Below, piece after piece: positions 36,119 through 45,539 of a stretch of DNA of 64,000 nucleotides (positions are counted from its first letter, which is position 1; each line of letters opens with the position of its first letter). A model generated the notes under the pieces. The model had not been told where the DNA came from. It was given only the letters and a program-made list of their open reading frames with translations, and searched no databases. Source of the DNA: Sphingobium indicum BiD32 (GTDB lineage: Bacteria; Pseudomonadota; Alphaproteobacteria; Sphingomonadales; Sphingomonadaceae). A program made the position numbers and the translations under genes. Where the stretch lies: assembly GCF_000382885.1 (NCBI RefSeq), contig NZ_CAVK010000039.1, positions 62,001 through 126,000 of the forward strand, read 5' to 3'.

Positions 36119-37761
36119 GCACGGCGCTTTCCTGCGTGCGCGGGCGGCCGCTGGACGAGGAACCAGGGCAAGGCGCGCACACGATTCCAGCCTATCTGGA
36201 GGAGGTGCGCGCACGCTATGGGTCGCGCGATGCCGTCATCATGCGAACGCAGTATCAGCGGGTCTGCTGGAGCTATGACGAGCTTCATGCCCGGTCGGCC
36301 GCGGTCGCCAAGGCGCTGATCGCGGCGGGCATGGGCAAGGATGCACGCATCGGCGTGCTGATGGCCAATCGGCCGGAATATCTAGCCTGCGTCTTTGGCA
36401 TCGCCATGGCGGGCGGCGTGACCGTCGCGCTCAGCACCTTTTCCACGCCCGACGAACTGGCGCACCTGATCCGCGCATCGGCGGTCGAGACGCTGTTTTT
36501 CGATACGCGCGTTTTGAAAAAGGACTTTGCGGCGATGCTGGCGCCGATCGACGACCTGCCTTTCCTCAACCATCTGATCCAGCTCGACAGCGTGACCGAT
36601 GCGGCCCCGGCCGCGGGCAATTTTGAAAGCTGGGACGATTTTCTGGCAGCTGGCGCGCATGTCGCCGACAGCATCGTTACCGCGCGCGCAGCGAGCGTGA
36701 CGCCCTGCGATATGGGCGGCATCTTCTTTTCGTCTGGGACGACCAGCCTGCCCAAGGGCATCATCCACAGCCAGCGCGCCTTCTGCATCCAGTGGTGGCG
36801 GTGGCCGCGCGTGTTTGCGATGCGGGAACGGGTGACGAGCTGGACCGGCAACGGCCTGTTCTGGTCGGGCAATATCAGCCTGGTGATCGGCTCGGCGCTG
36901 TCCACCGGCGGTGCGGCGGTTTTGCAACCCGTGTTCGACGCGGGCGCGGCGCTGGATGTCATCGAGCAGGAGCGGGTCACATTCCTGACCGGGCGGCCGC
37001 ATCAATGGGCGCGGGTGCAGGCGGCGGAAAACTGGGCCAGCGCGGATCTTTCCAGCCTGAAATATGTGACTAAGGGCGAGTTGATCGGCGAGCATCCCAC
37101 GGTACGGACCGACTGGACGACACCGATGGCGTTCGGCACGACCGAGACGATGACGATCTGCACCGCGTTCGACGCGGAAACGTCGGAGACCGACTATGCA
37201 GGCAGCACCGGCGCGCCCTTGCCGGGCAACATGCTGAAAATCGTCGATCCGGTGACGCGGGCGATCGTTCCGGTGGGCCAGCATGGTGAAATGTGCATCA
37301 AGGGACCGACCCTGATGTCGGGCTATCTGGGCAAGGCTGCGGAGGAGTGTTTCGACGAGAATGGCTATTACCGCACCGGCGACGGCGGGCGGGTGGACGA
37401 GGCGGGCCGCTTCTTCTGGGAAGGGCGGCTGACCGATATGATCAAGACCGGCGGGGCCAATGTCGCGCCGGAGGAAGTCGACGCGGCGATCGCCGCCTAT
37501 CCCGGCGTCAAGCGGAGCCAGACCGTCGGCGTGCCCGACGATCTGCTGGGCGAGATGGTGGTGGCGTGCATCGTGCCGTTAGATGGCGTGGCGATTATGG
37601 AGGATGCGCTGATCGCGCATCTGAAAGGACAGATGGCGAGTTTCAAGGTGCCGCGGCGGGTGCTGTTGCTGGACGAAGCGGAGTTTGCGCTGACCGGGAA
37701 CGAGAAGGCCAAGGCAGCGGATATTCGTGCCGTGGCGGTCGCGAAACTCGCCAGCGCTTAG
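36115..37761 (+). CDS. Acyl-CoA synthetase (AMP-binding)
   Basis: A 548-residue ANL enzyme. The P-loop-like motif is GIFFSSGTTSLPKGI, the A5 motif is MAFGTTETMTI, the hinge region shows YYRTGDGGRVDEAGRFFWEG then RLTDMIKTGGANVAPEEV, and the A10 lysine region is ALTGNEKAK (usually TxxGKxxK, here with Asn-Glu in place of Gly-Lys). It activates a carboxylic acid to its CoA thioester. The start is a TTG at 36115 overlapping the MaoC stop (TTGA). Its stop overlaps the stop of the convergent Rieske ferredoxin gene. Substrate unknown. Confidence 0.88.
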   Translation: MSTALSCVRGRPLDEEPGQGAHTIPAYLEEVRARYGSRDAVIMRTQYQRVCWSYDELHARSAAVAKALIAAGMGKDARIGVLMANRPEYLACVFGIAMAGGVTVALSTFSTPDELAHLIRASAVETLFFDTRVLKKDFAAMLAPIDDLPFLNHLIQLDSVTDAAPAAGNFESWDDFLAAGAHVADSIVTARAASVTPCDMGGIFFSSGTTSLPKGIIHSQRAFCIQWWRWPRVFAMRERVTSWTGNGLFWSGNISLVIGSALSTGGAAVLQPVFDAGAALDVIEQERVTFLTGRPHQWARVQAAENWASADLSSLKYVTKGELIGEHPTVRTDWTTPMAFGTTETMTICTAFDAETSETDYAGSTGAPLPGNMLKIVDPVTRAIVPVGQHGEMCIKGPTLMSGYLGKAAEECFDENGYYRTGDGGRVDEAGRFFWEGRLTDMIKTGGANVAPEEVDAAIAAYPGVKRSQTVGVPDDLLGEMVVACIVPLDGVAIMEDALIAHLKGQMASFKVPRRVLLLDEAEFALTGNEKAKAADIRAVAVAKLASA

Positions 37762-38072
37762 GGCGCGATTTCGATCGCGTCGCCATTGACGCGCAATTGA
37801 TAGGTGCGGATCGGCGCCTTGGCGGGCGGGTTCATGGCGCGGCCGGTTTCCAGGTCGAAGCGCGCGCCATGGACCGGACAGGCGATCCACCCCGCGCGGA
37901 TGCGGCCGCAGGCAAGCGGCTCATCAGCGTGCGAACAGCGGTTGGCGACGGCGAACAGGCGACCGTTGCTGTGGCAGATCAGGACGCTTTGCCCTTCAAA
38001 TTCCACGACTTTGACTGACCCGGCCGGCACGTCGGCGACCTGGGCGACTGGGGTGAAAGTAAGGATGCTCAT
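37758..38072 (-). CDS. Rieske-type ferredoxin
   Basis: A 104-residue electron carrier with the Rieske ligands Cys46, His48 (RCSHAD) and Cys65, His68 (CPVHGARFD). It ends with the typical YQLRVNGDAIEIAP. It presumably passes electrons from a reductase encoded elsewhere to one of the two Rieske oxygenases of the island. It is a single gene, convergent with the acyl-CoA ligase gene and divergent from the VOC gene. Confidence 0.93.
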   Translation of the reverse strand: MSILTFTPVAQVADVPAGSVKVVEFEGQSVLICHSNGRLFAVANRCSHADEPLACGRIRAGWIACPVHGARFDLETGRAMNPPAKAPIRTYQLRVNGDAIEIAP

Positions 38073-38224
38073 CCCCTTCTATCACCACAGCGTCGGATCG
38101 ATCGCAATCAGGTGCGGTGCAGTAAGCGCGCGGGTGCAAGCGGCCCTGCCGCGCCGGTCATTCCGGTTCCCTGCTTCCGCCCCGATAACCGGCGGCGGAG
38201 AGTTACCGCAGGAGAGCCGGGGCC
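38073..38224. promoter_or_regulatory. Divergent intergenic region, Rieske ferredoxin and VOC operon
   Basis: About 150 bases. GGTCATTCC at 38156-38164 (GGAATGACC on the minus strand) is close to the GGAATGGCC element seen before the P450 operon and the TonB receptor, and CCGG flanks both sides. CAGGAGAG near 38209-38216 is the likely ribosome binding site for the VOC gene. Promoter boxes are not obvious. Confidence 0.35.
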
Positions 38225-38689
38225 GTGAGCCAGGATTATTATCAGCACGCCTATGTGACGACCGACTGGCGGCGCGCCATGGCGGAAATCGGCGCGATTC
38301 AGGGCATCGGCCATTTTATGGAAATGCCCGACGCGCAGTTCGACACCGGGCCGGATCGCAAGGCGGTGGCGCATTTCGCGCTGGCCAACAAAAATGGCGT
38401 GCAGTTCGAGATCATCCAGCCCCTGTCGGGTGACATCCGCGTCTATCAATGGGGGCTGCCGGACGAAGGCTATGGCACCCGCTTTCACCATCTGGGGCGG
38501 CATTTTTCCGATCGGACGATATTCGATGCGGAAGTTGCGGCGGCCAAAGCACGCTGGGCGATGCCTGTTGCAAGCGACACGATGGGTGGCACCTACGCCT
38601 ATTTCGACGGACGCGCGGATTTGGGCCATTATCTGGAATATTTCTGCTTTCCCGTCGGGTCGCATCTCGACGCGGTGCCGAGCTTCTGA
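38225..38689 (+). CDS. VOC (glyoxalase-like) family protein
   Basis: A 154-residue protein of the vicinal oxygen chelate fold, similar in size and layout to methylmalonyl-CoA epimerase/glyoxalase_4 proteins. HAYVTTDWRRAMAEIGA opens the first module, GVQFEIIQPLSG is the strand with a metal-ligand glutamate, RFHHLGRHFSD starts the second module and LGHYLEYFCFP ends it. It has a GTG start with AGGAGAG upstream. Its stop overlaps the flavoprotein ATG (TGATG). It may be an epimerase, isomerase or ring-cleaving enzyme of the island. Confidence 0.8.
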   Translation: MSQDYYQHAYVTTDWRRAMAEIGAIQGIGHFMEMPDAQFDTGPDRKAVAHFALANKNGVQFEIIQPLSGDIRVYQWGLPDEGYGTRFHHLGRHFSDRTIFDAEVAAAKARWAMPVASDTMGGTYAYFDGRADLGHYLEYFCFPVGSHLDAVPSF

Positions 38690-40401
38690 TGGAGACGTTC
38701 GACCTGATCGTCGTGGGTTCCGGCGCGGCGGGCGCGATGGCGGCGTTGCGCGGCGCGGAGCTGGGCCTGTCGGTGCTGATCGTGGAAAAGGCCCACAAGT
38801 TCGGCGGCACGTCGGCGACGTCCGGCGGTGTCATGTGGATACCCGATCATGGCCTGAACGGCGATGTGGGGGACAGCGCGGAGGAAGCTTTGCGCTACCT
38901 GCGCACGGTTATCCAGGTGCCGGTCGATGCGGCGCGGCTGGCCGCCTATGTCGCGCAGGCACCGGCAATGCTGCGATTCCTGAAGGATAGCGGCCTGCCG
39001 GTCATGGCTGCGGCCTGGCCCGACTATTTCCCCGAAACGCCGGGCGCGCGGGCCGACCGGTCGGTCATCTGCCCGACCTTTGACGGACGAGAGCTGGGCG
39101 ACGAACGCTATCCGCTGATGCGCGAGCAATTCAGCCGGTTCAAGCTGTTCCACCGTTATGCGATGGATCTGACCGAAACCTTTGCGCTGATGATGCAGCA
39201 TCGCGGCTGGCGCTTTACCGCCGCCAAGGTGATCGCGCGCTACTGGCTGGATATCGGCGCGCGGCGGGTGTCGGCGCGGGACCGGCGCTTTACCCAGGGC
39301 GCGGGGTTGATAGGTGCGCTCTACAAGCTGGTGTTCGCGCGTGGGGTGACGTTGCGGCTGGAGACCGCGCTGGAATCGCTGATCGTGGATGAGGCAGGCG
39401 TGGCGACGGGCGTGACCGTGCGTCGTTTCGGCCAAAGCCACACTATCGCGGCGCGCCATGGCGTGGTGCTGGCGGCAGGGGGTTTCGAGTGGAATCAGGC
39501 GCTGCGCGACCGTTTCTATCCGGTGCCCGGCCTGACCCGGCATAGTTCGACCCCGGAGGATGCCAATCGCGGCGAGGCGCTGATCGCGGCGGAGGCGGTC
39601 GGCGCGTCGGTCGCCCATGTCGATCAGGGCTGGTGGATACCGACCATGACCCTACCCGCACCCAAAGCGTCCAATTTCCACGAAATCCACCAGGCGGCGT
39701 TCGACGTCGGGCGACCCTGGAGCGTGTGCGTCAACCGCAACGGCGTGCGCTTCGTCAATGAGGCAACAGGCTATGACCGGTTCGGGCAGGCGATGGTCGA
39801 GGACCATCTGCGCAGCGGGGCGAACATGCCCTGCTGGCTGATATTCGACGCGAAATTCCGCGCCAAGTTCAGCGCGGGCGGACTGATGCCGGCAGTGCAC
39901 ACGCCCGACGCGCGCATCCCCGAACATTGGTGGGACCATTATATGTTCCGCGCCGGGTCCATTGCCGAACTGGCGGACAAGATCGGCGTGCCGGGACCGG
40001 CGCTGGCACAAACGGTTCAGGCGATGAACGGCTATGCCGTTACCGGGGTCGATCCCGAATTTGGGCGCGGCGGCAATATCTATGATCGCTTCTTCGGCGA
40101 TCCGACCGTCACGCCCAATCCCAATCTGGGGCCGATCGACACCGCGCCTTATTATGCCGTGCCGATCAACAATGGCGATCTGGGCACCAAGGGGGGATTG
40201 CGCTGCGACGCGCAGGCGCGGGTGCTGGATGGCGCGGGACAGCCGATCGCGCATCTCTATGCGGCGGGCAACTGCGCAGCCAGCCCCTTTGGCGATTGCT
40301 ATCCGGGCGCAGGCGGGACGATCGGTCCGGCGCTCACTTTCGGCTTCGTTGCGGCCAATGACATTGCCGCACGGGCGCATGAACGGGGAATGGCAGAATG
40401 A
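38689..40401 (+). CDS. KstD-like FAD-dependent dehydrogenase
   Basis: A 570-residue flavoprotein of the 3-ketosteroid delta1-dehydrogenase/fumarate reductase group. The FAD motif is LIVVGSGAAGAMAALRGAE, then KFGGTSATSGGVMWIP. The C-terminal part shows PYYAVPINNGDLGTKGGLRC, LYAAGNCAASPFGDCYPGAG and TIGPALTFGFVAA, as in KstD enzymes. It would introduce a double bond next to a carbonyl in a ring. It is coupled to the VOC gene (TGATG) and to an SDR gene (ATGA). A steroid substrate is possible, but many sphingomonad proteins of this type act on other alicyclic ketones. Confidence 0.85.
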   Translation: METFDLIVVGSGAAGAMAALRGAELGLSVLIVEKAHKFGGTSATSGGVMWIPDHGLNGDVGDSAEEALRYLRTVIQVPVDAARLAAYVAQAPAMLRFLKDSGLPVMAAAWPDYFPETPGARADRSVICPTFDGRELGDERYPLMREQFSRFKLFHRYAMDLTETFALMMQHRGWRFTAAKVIARYWLDIGARRVSARDRRFTQGAGLIGALYKLVFARGVTLRLETALESLIVDEAGVATGVTVRRFGQSHTIAARHGVVLAAGGFEWNQALRDRFYPVPGLTRHSSTPEDANRGEALIAAEAVGASVAHVDQGWWIPTMTLPAPKASNFHEIHQAAFDVGRPWSVCVNRNGVRFVNEATGYDRFGQAMVEDHLRSGANMPCWLIFDAKFRAKFSAGGLMPAVHTPDARIPEHWWDHYMFRAGSIAELADKIGVPGPALAQTVQAMNGYAVTGVDPEFGRGGNIYDRFFGDPTVTPNPNLGPIDTAPYYAVPINNGDLGTKGGLRCDAQARVLDGAGQPIAHLYAAGNCAASPFGDCYPGAGGTIGPALTFGFVAANDIAARAHERGMAE

Positions 40402-41165
40402 CGAAATCTCAGGTCGCCATCGTGACCGGCGCAGCAGGGGGCATTGGCGAGGCGATCGTGCGATGCCTGGTCGAACAGGGCGTGGCCGTGATCGGCACCG
40501 GGCGATCCATGGCGAAGCTGGAGGCATTGGCGGCGGCATTGCCCGGTGACGCACGTTTCAGCGCAGTCGCGGCCGACATGGGGGACGACACGGCACCGCG
40601 CACCATCGTCAATCATGCCATCGCGACTTTCGGCCGGGTCGATTATCTGGTCAACAATGCCGGTGCTGGAGTATGGGCCGCCGTCCACGAAACCAGCGAC
40701 GCGGTGCTGGACGAAGTGATCGACCTGTCGCTGCGCGCGCCGTTCCGCCTGTGTCGCGAAGTGGTGCCGCATATGGGCAAGGGGTCCGCGATCGTCACGA
40801 TCGGGTCGACCTTCGGCATCATGGGCGGCATGGATGGCGGCATTTATTGCGCGGTCAAGGCCGGGCTGACCGGCCTCACGCAGACGATGGCCGCACAATA
40901 TGGCGAGCGCGGCATCCGTTCCAACATCGTCGCGCCGACGGTGGTGCGCACTCCGATGACCGATGCGGCGTGGGACTATCCCGCATTCCAGCGGATCAAT
41001 CAGGGACTGACGCCGTTCTACCGCGATTGCCTGCCCGATGATGTCGCGAACGTCGTGGCGTTCCTATGTTCCGACAAGGCCGAATTCATCAATGGCCAGG
41101 TGATCGCGGTGGACGGCGGATGGTCGACGACGCGGATGATCAACAGCCGGTTCCTGCCTCAATAG
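40398..41165 (+). CDS. Short-chain dehydrogenase/reductase (1)
   Basis: A 255-residue classical SDR. The cofactor motif is TGAAGGIG, NNAG follows, Ser143-region TIGSTFGIMGG and the YCAVKAG active-site Tyr-Lys pair are present, and it ends with FINGQVIAVDGGWS. The acidic AADMGDD points to NAD(H). It overlaps the KstD-like gene (ATGA), so it probably oxidises or reduces a ring hydroxyl/ketone in the same pathway. Its stop overlaps the convergent CaiB gene by seven bases. Confidence 0.9.
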   Translation: MTKSQVAIVTGAAGGIGEAIVRCLVEQGVAVIGTGRSMAKLEALAAALPGDARFSAVAADMGDDTAPRTIVNHAIATFGRVDYLVNNAGAGVWAAVHETSDAVLDEVIDLSLRAPFRLCREVVPHMGKGSAIVTIGSTFGIMGGMDGGIYCAVKAGLTGLTQTMAAQYGERGIRSNIVAPTVVRTPMTDAAWDYPAFQRINQGLTPFYRDCLPDDVANVVAFLCSDKAEFINGQVIAVDGGWSTTRMINSRFLPQ

Positions 41166-42358
41166 GCGATTTTGCGAGCCATCAGATCGGCGAGTTCTCG
41201 CTCGCCGAGGCCCAACAGGTCGCCATAGACATAGATATTATGTTCGCCCAGCAGCGGAGCGCCCTTTTCGATGGGCGCTTCGTCGGGCGACATGCGCCAG
41301 CCGGGACCGATGACCGGACGCGTTTCACCGCGGGCATCGGTGACCAGGCGATAGGCACCGAGCGACCAGAGCGCCTCACTGCCGATCAGGTCGAGCGATG
41401 ACTGGCTTTTACAGGCTGGCACGCCTGCCAACAAAAGCGTTTCGGCCAGTATTTCGGCGTCGTGCGTGATGCTGATGGCGGCGATGGCGGCATCGAGTGC
41501 GGTTCTGTGGGCAAGCCGACTGGCATGATCGGCAAAACGAGCATCCTGCCCCAGTAAAGGCGCGCCAAGCGTTGCGACCAGCGCCGTCCATTCCACTTCA
41601 TCCGCCACGGTAATGCTGATCCATTGGCCATCGGTGCAGGGATAGCAGCCATGCGGGGCCATTTCGGCATGAGCATTGCCCTGCGCACGCGGCAGATCGC
41701 CAGTCAGGCCATGGGCGAACAGGCTGTCACCGATCATGGTGGAGAGCGTTTCAACCGCGGACAGGTCGATAAATTGCCCCTCCCCTGTCGTTTCGCGATG
41801 ATGGAGCGCCGCGACGATGGCCAGCGCGGCCGACGCGCCGACAGTGGAATCGCCATAACGGATATTCATGCCCGCCGGGGTTTCGCCTTCATGGCCGACG
41901 AGCGCATTGAGGCCGCCCAGCGCGGCGAAACAGGGGGCATAGCCGGTCTGGTAGCCAAGCGGGCCGTCGCTGCCATACATTTTGATCGATAGCTGGATGA
42001 TGTCCGGGCGAATGGCGCGAACCGCTTCGTAGGACAGGCCGGATCGTTCCATGGCGCCGGGGCGCAGATTGTCGATCAGGACGTCGGATAAGGCGATCAT
42101 GCGGTGGAGATAGGCCATGCCCTCGGCCGACTTCATGTCCACCTGGACGCTCAGCACCTCCTGGTTGATGCTGCGGAAATAGGGGGCGCTGTCGATATCG
42201 ACGCCACCATAGGCGCGCATTTCGTCCAGATTGGCGCGGCTTTCGACCTTGATGACTTCGGCGCCCAGAAAGGCGAGCAGCTTGCCTGCATAGGGTCCGG
42301 CCCAGACCTTGGTGATTTCCAGCACGCGGATGCCCGCCAGCGGTCCGGCGCGGTTCAT
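41159..42358 (-). CDS. CaiB/BaiF family CoA-transferase (1)
   Basis: A 399-residue family III CoA-transferase. GIRVLEITKVWAGPYAGKLL, LGAEVIKVESRA, the LIDNLRPGAMERSGLSYEA block and YGDSTVGASAALAIVAAL are conserved family segments; the usual catalytic aspartate region lies in the last of these. It moves CoA between carboxylic acids without ATP. The ATG overlaps the stop of the second CaiB gene (ATGA). Last gene of the minus-strand operon that begins at about 50 kb. Confidence 0.9.
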   Translation of the reverse strand: MNRAGPLAGIRVLEITKVWAGPYAGKLLAFLGAEVIKVESRANLDEMRAYGGVDIDSAPYFRSINQEVLSVQVDMKSAEGMAYLHRMIALSDVLIDNLRPGAMERSGLSYEAVRAIRPDIIQLSIKMYGSDGPLGYQTGYAPCFAALGGLNALVGHEGETPAGMNIRYGDSTVGASAALAIVAALHHRETTGEGQFIDLSAVETLSTMIGDSLFAHGLTGDLPRAQGNAHAEMAPHGCYPCTDGQWISITVADEVEWTALVATLGAPLLGQDARFADHASRLAHRTALDAAIAAISITHDAEILAETLLLAGVPACKSQSSLDLIGSEALWSLGAYRLVTDARGETRPVIGPGWRMSPDEAPIEKGAPLLGEHNIYVYGDLLGLGERELADLMARKIAY

Positions 42359-43467
42359 GCGGCCTCCGCCTGATGGGCACCGGCCATGGGTGCATGGCTA
42401 TGGATGCGAGCCGGCGGGGCGCTCATGCGGTAGGGGACGGTCGGATAGGCGATGCCATCGAGCGACTGGAAATAGCCGCGATGGGTATATTGTCGATGAT
42501 GGGCGATGTCGGCGGCGGTGTTGACCTGCACCAGCGGGACGCCCGCCCGCTGCGCGGCATCCGACACGGCATCCTTGGCCTGATGGGCGATCCATGCGCG
42601 GAAATGGGTGCGGAAATCCGCGACGCGATCGGGGGTGCAATGAAATTCCAGCCAGTCGTCTGGGAAGGCGATGGCCCAGTCGGGATCGCCCATCAACGCG
42701 CACAGGCCGCGCCAGTGAGTGCGCGTTGTCATCAGCAGATAGACATGGCCATCGGCACAGGCGAACGCAGCACCGGGGCCGCCCATATCGTAGCGGGTGC
42801 GTTCGGGGCCGGGGTCCGCATCCCCCGCGAGCATCCGGCCCAGCACGGCGTCGGCGCGCGAAAGCTGGACGGCAACTTCGCTGATGTCGATCGCCTGGCC
42901 CTTGCCGGTCCGGCGTCTGGCAAGCAGCGAGGCCGCAACGCAGAGCGCCGCTTCGATGCCGGCTTCATAATCACTCATGAAACGCCCCGCGCCTTGCAGG
43001 GGTGGTTTGTCCGCCGGGGTTTCGCTGGGGGTGTGCCAGCCCCAGCCGCCTGCATTCATGACGTTGATCGGGCGGGCGATCTGCCAGTGCGATGGCGCAG
43101 CCTGGCCGAAAGGGGTGATGGCGCAGTGGACGAGATCGGGAAGGCCGCCCAGCGACAGGCGATGGGCGGCAGCCCATTCGGGCCGGTGATCGTCGATCAG
43201 CGCGTCGGCGCGGGTCAGCAGGCGATCGAGCAGGGCACGGTCGCCGGAGCAGTCAAGGTCGAGCAGCACCGACTTCTTGTTGCTGTTGAGATAGCGGAAC
43301 AGGGTGCTTTCCCCGTCATGGAACGGCCCCATGGCGCGGGTCGGCGCGCCGCCTGGCCGTTCGACCTTGATCACCTCCGCCCCGAAAACGGCAAGCAGGC
43401 GCGCGGCATATTCGCCGCAAACCCGCTCGGCCGTTTCGACGATCACCAGCCCGGCCAGCGCCGTCAC
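42355..43467 (-). CDS. CaiB/BaiF family CoA-transferase (2)
   Basis: A 370-residue family III CoA-transferase-like protein: LVIVETAERVCGEYAARLLA, VFGAEVIKVERPGGAPTR, LNSNKKSVLLDLDCSG and MSDYEAGIEAALCVAASL. The pair of CaiB genes in tandem suggests a heteromeric enzyme or two transfer steps. It starts with GTG at 43467, overlapping the HyuA stop (GTGA). The usual catalytic Asp is in MSDYEAG. Confidence 0.87.
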   Translation of the reverse strand: MTALAGLVIVETAERVCGEYAARLLAVFGAEVIKVERPGGAPTRAMGPFHDGESTLFRYLNSNKKSVLLDLDCSGDRALLDRLLTRADALIDDHRPEWAAAHRLSLGGLPDLVHCAITPFGQAAPSHWQIARPINVMNAGGWGWHTPSETPADKPPLQGAGRFMSDYEAGIEAALCVAASLLARRRTGKGQAIDISEVAVQLSRADAVLGRMLAGDADPGPERTRYDMGGPGAAFACADGHVYLLMTTRTHWRGLCALMGDPDWAIAFPDDWLEFHCTPDRVADFRTHFRAWIAHQAKDAVSDAAQRAGVPLVQVNTAADIAHHRQYTHRGYFQSLDGIAYPTVPYRMSAPPARIHSHAPMAGAHQAEAA

Positions 43468-45539
43468 GGCAGGCGCACCAGCGCATAGTCGCCCGCGTCG
43501 TCCACCTGCGCCTGCCAGCCGGGATAGACGACGATGGTGGTGAATATTTCCTCTATGATGGCAGGGCCAGCGACGCGCGCGCCGGGGACGAGCGATGGTC
43601 CCTTGAAGATGGCGACATCGGCAAAGCCCGTGCCCAGATTGGCACGACGATGCCCCGCGGGCGCGGGTTCGATCATGGGGGCCGAAAAGCCGCCGCTGGC
43701 CGGGGGCATCGGCGTTGCGACATGGGCGGCCAGACGGACACCGGTAATCTCCGGCAATTCACCGTCGCGAATATGGCCATATTCGGCCATGTGCCGGGCG
43801 TTGAAGGCGGTGATCGCGCGGGCGGAAATATCTTCGTCCACGAAAGACAGGTCGTCCAGACCACAGCTTTCATGCATGTCGAAAGTCAGCGCCCAGTTCT
43901 GGCCGCCGTAGCGCATGTTGAGCCGCCATGTCGCCTGGATCGCCGCCGCGTCAAAGCCCGCCCCGGTGAAATGCGCTTTGGCATTGTCGGCCAATTCTCC
44001 CCACAACAGACGCAACCGGTCAAGGTCCAGCGCGTCGACCGGGGCAGTGCAGGAGCGTTCCTCGTCAATGCTGGGATGGGCAACCAGCGTGCCGAGCGCC
44101 GAGAAGGTCGGCGACGCCTTTGGCACCAGCACATGGGCGATGCTCAGATCCTGCGCCTGGATGGCGGCGAAAGCGGGGCCGTTGCCGCCATAGGCCAGCA
44201 TCACCATGTCGGCCGGATCGATCCCCTTGGCCGCCGTCGTGCGCCGCACCGCCTGCGTCATATTGGCATTGACCAGCCGCCAGCAATCGAACGCCGCCTG
44301 TTCCGCGCCATAGCCCATCTGCGCGCCGATCGCAGCGAAGGCTTCGCTGACGCCTTCATCACGCAGGCGGAAGCTGCCGCCGGCAAAGCCTTCGCCGGTC
44401 GAGAGGATGCCGAGCATCAGCAGCGCGTCGGTGATGGTGGGTTGAAGGCCGCCGCCCCCGTAGCAGATCGGGCCGGGGACGGACCCTGCCGATGCCGGGC
44501 CGACCTTCAATTCGCCCTTGTCGACATGGCAGATCGAGCCGCCGCCCGCGCCAAGTGTTTCGACCTGCACCATGGGGACGCCGACCAGATAGCGGTGGTG
44601 CATGTTCCACCCCGCTTGCGCCGGGGCTGCGCCGTCAATCACCACCGACATATCATAGCTGGTGCCGCCCATGTCGACGCACAACAGGTTGCTGTGTCCC
44701 TTGGCCGCGCCGACATGGGCCGATGCCATGACGCCGCCCGCAGGACCCGATGCCAGCACCCGGATCGGCGCCGCGGCGATATAGTCGCGGGTCATGACCC
44801 CGCCGGACGCCTGCATGACCATGAGCTGGCGCGGATAACCCGATTGCGCGAGCCGTTCGACCAGCCGTTCGAGATAGGCGTTCACGCGCGGCGCGACATA
44901 GGCGTTGACGACCGTGGTGCTGATCCGGTCATATTCGGGTGCGCGCGACAATATCCTGTGGCCCAGCGACACCGGCACGCCGGGCATCTCCTCCGCCACG
45001 ATCTGCGCCACGCGGCGTTCATGATCGCCATTCGCATGGGCGAAGATCAGGCCGATGGCGATGGATTCCACCCCCTGCTTGCGGAATTTGTCGCACGCAT
45101 CACGCACGGCCTGTTCGTCCAGTTCCCGGTGGATGCTGCCATCGGCCAGGATGCGTTCGGGGACGGTCAGGCGGCGACGGCGCGGGACGATGGGCTGGGG
45201 CGGTTCCAGCCGCACGTCCCAGATGCTTTCCTTGAACCCCCGACGATATTCCATTTCGTCGCGGAACCCGTCGGTTGTCAGCAGGCCGGTGACCGCACCG
45301 TTCATTTCGATCAGCGTATTGTCGGCCACGGTCGTGCCATGGACGATGGCGTTGCACTGGGCGAGGAAATCACCGAGCGAAAGCCCCTGCCCCGCTGCCA
45401 ATGTCGCAAGGCCGCCCATGACGCCTTCCGAGCGATCGTGCGGCGTGCTGAGATTTTTATGGAGAATGACCTCGCCACCCTTGAGCAGTGCAAAGTCGGT
45501 GAAGGTGCCGCCAATATCTATGCCTATACGATAGGTCAT
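43464..45539 (-). CDS. Hydantoinase/oxoprolinase A-type ATPase subunit (HyuA-like)
   Basis: A 691-residue protein with an N-terminal Hydant_A_N region and a central ATPase domain. IGIDIGGTFTDFALL is the phosphate-binding motif; LLCVDMGGTSYDMSVVIDG is the second nucleotide motif, and GAGGGSICHVD follows. It is used in ATP-dependent opening of cyclic amides (hydantoins, oxoproline) and in acetone/acetophenone carboxylases. Overlap with HyuB (ATGA) indicates a complex. Next to CaiB genes, carboxylation of a ketone or opening of a lactam/imide ring are both possible. Confidence 0.88.
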   Translation of the reverse strand: MTYRIGIDIGGTFTDFALLKGGEVILHKNLSTPHDRSEGVMGGLATLAAGQGLSLGDFLAQCNAIVHGTTVADNTLIEMNGAVTGLLTTDGFRDEMEYRRGFKESIWDVRLEPPQPIVPRRRRLTVPERILADGSIHRELDEQAVRDACDKFRKQGVESIAIGLIFAHANGDHERRVAQIVAEEMPGVPVSLGHRILSRAPEYDRISTTVVNAYVAPRVNAYLERLVERLAQSGYPRQLMVMQASGGVMTRDYIAAAPIRVLASGPAGGVMASAHVGAAKGHSNLLCVDMGGTSYDMSVVIDGAAPAQAGWNMHHRYLVGVPMVQVETLGAGGGSICHVDKGELKVGPASAGSVPGPICYGGGGLQPTITDALLMLGILSTGEGFAGGSFRLRDEGVSEAFAAIGAQMGYGAEQAAFDCWRLVNANMTQAVRRTTAAKGIDPADMVMLAYGGNGPAFAAIQAQDLSIAHVLVPKASPTFSALGTLVAHPSIDEERSCTAPVDALDLDRLRLLWGELADNAKAHFTGAGFDAAAIQATWRLNMRYGGQNWALTFDMHESCGLDDLSFVDEDISARAITAFNARHMAEYGHIRDGELPEITGVRLAAHVATPMPPASGGFSAPMIEPAPAGHRRANLGTGFADVAIFKGPSLVPGARVAGPAIIEEIFTTIVVYPGWQAQVDDAGDYALVRLP

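Noticed and set aside
38225-38689. VOC protein as an extradiol ring-cleavage dioxygenase
   Set aside because: It is too short for the two-domain dioxygenases and lacks their characteristic C-terminal motif; only a general VOC label is supported.
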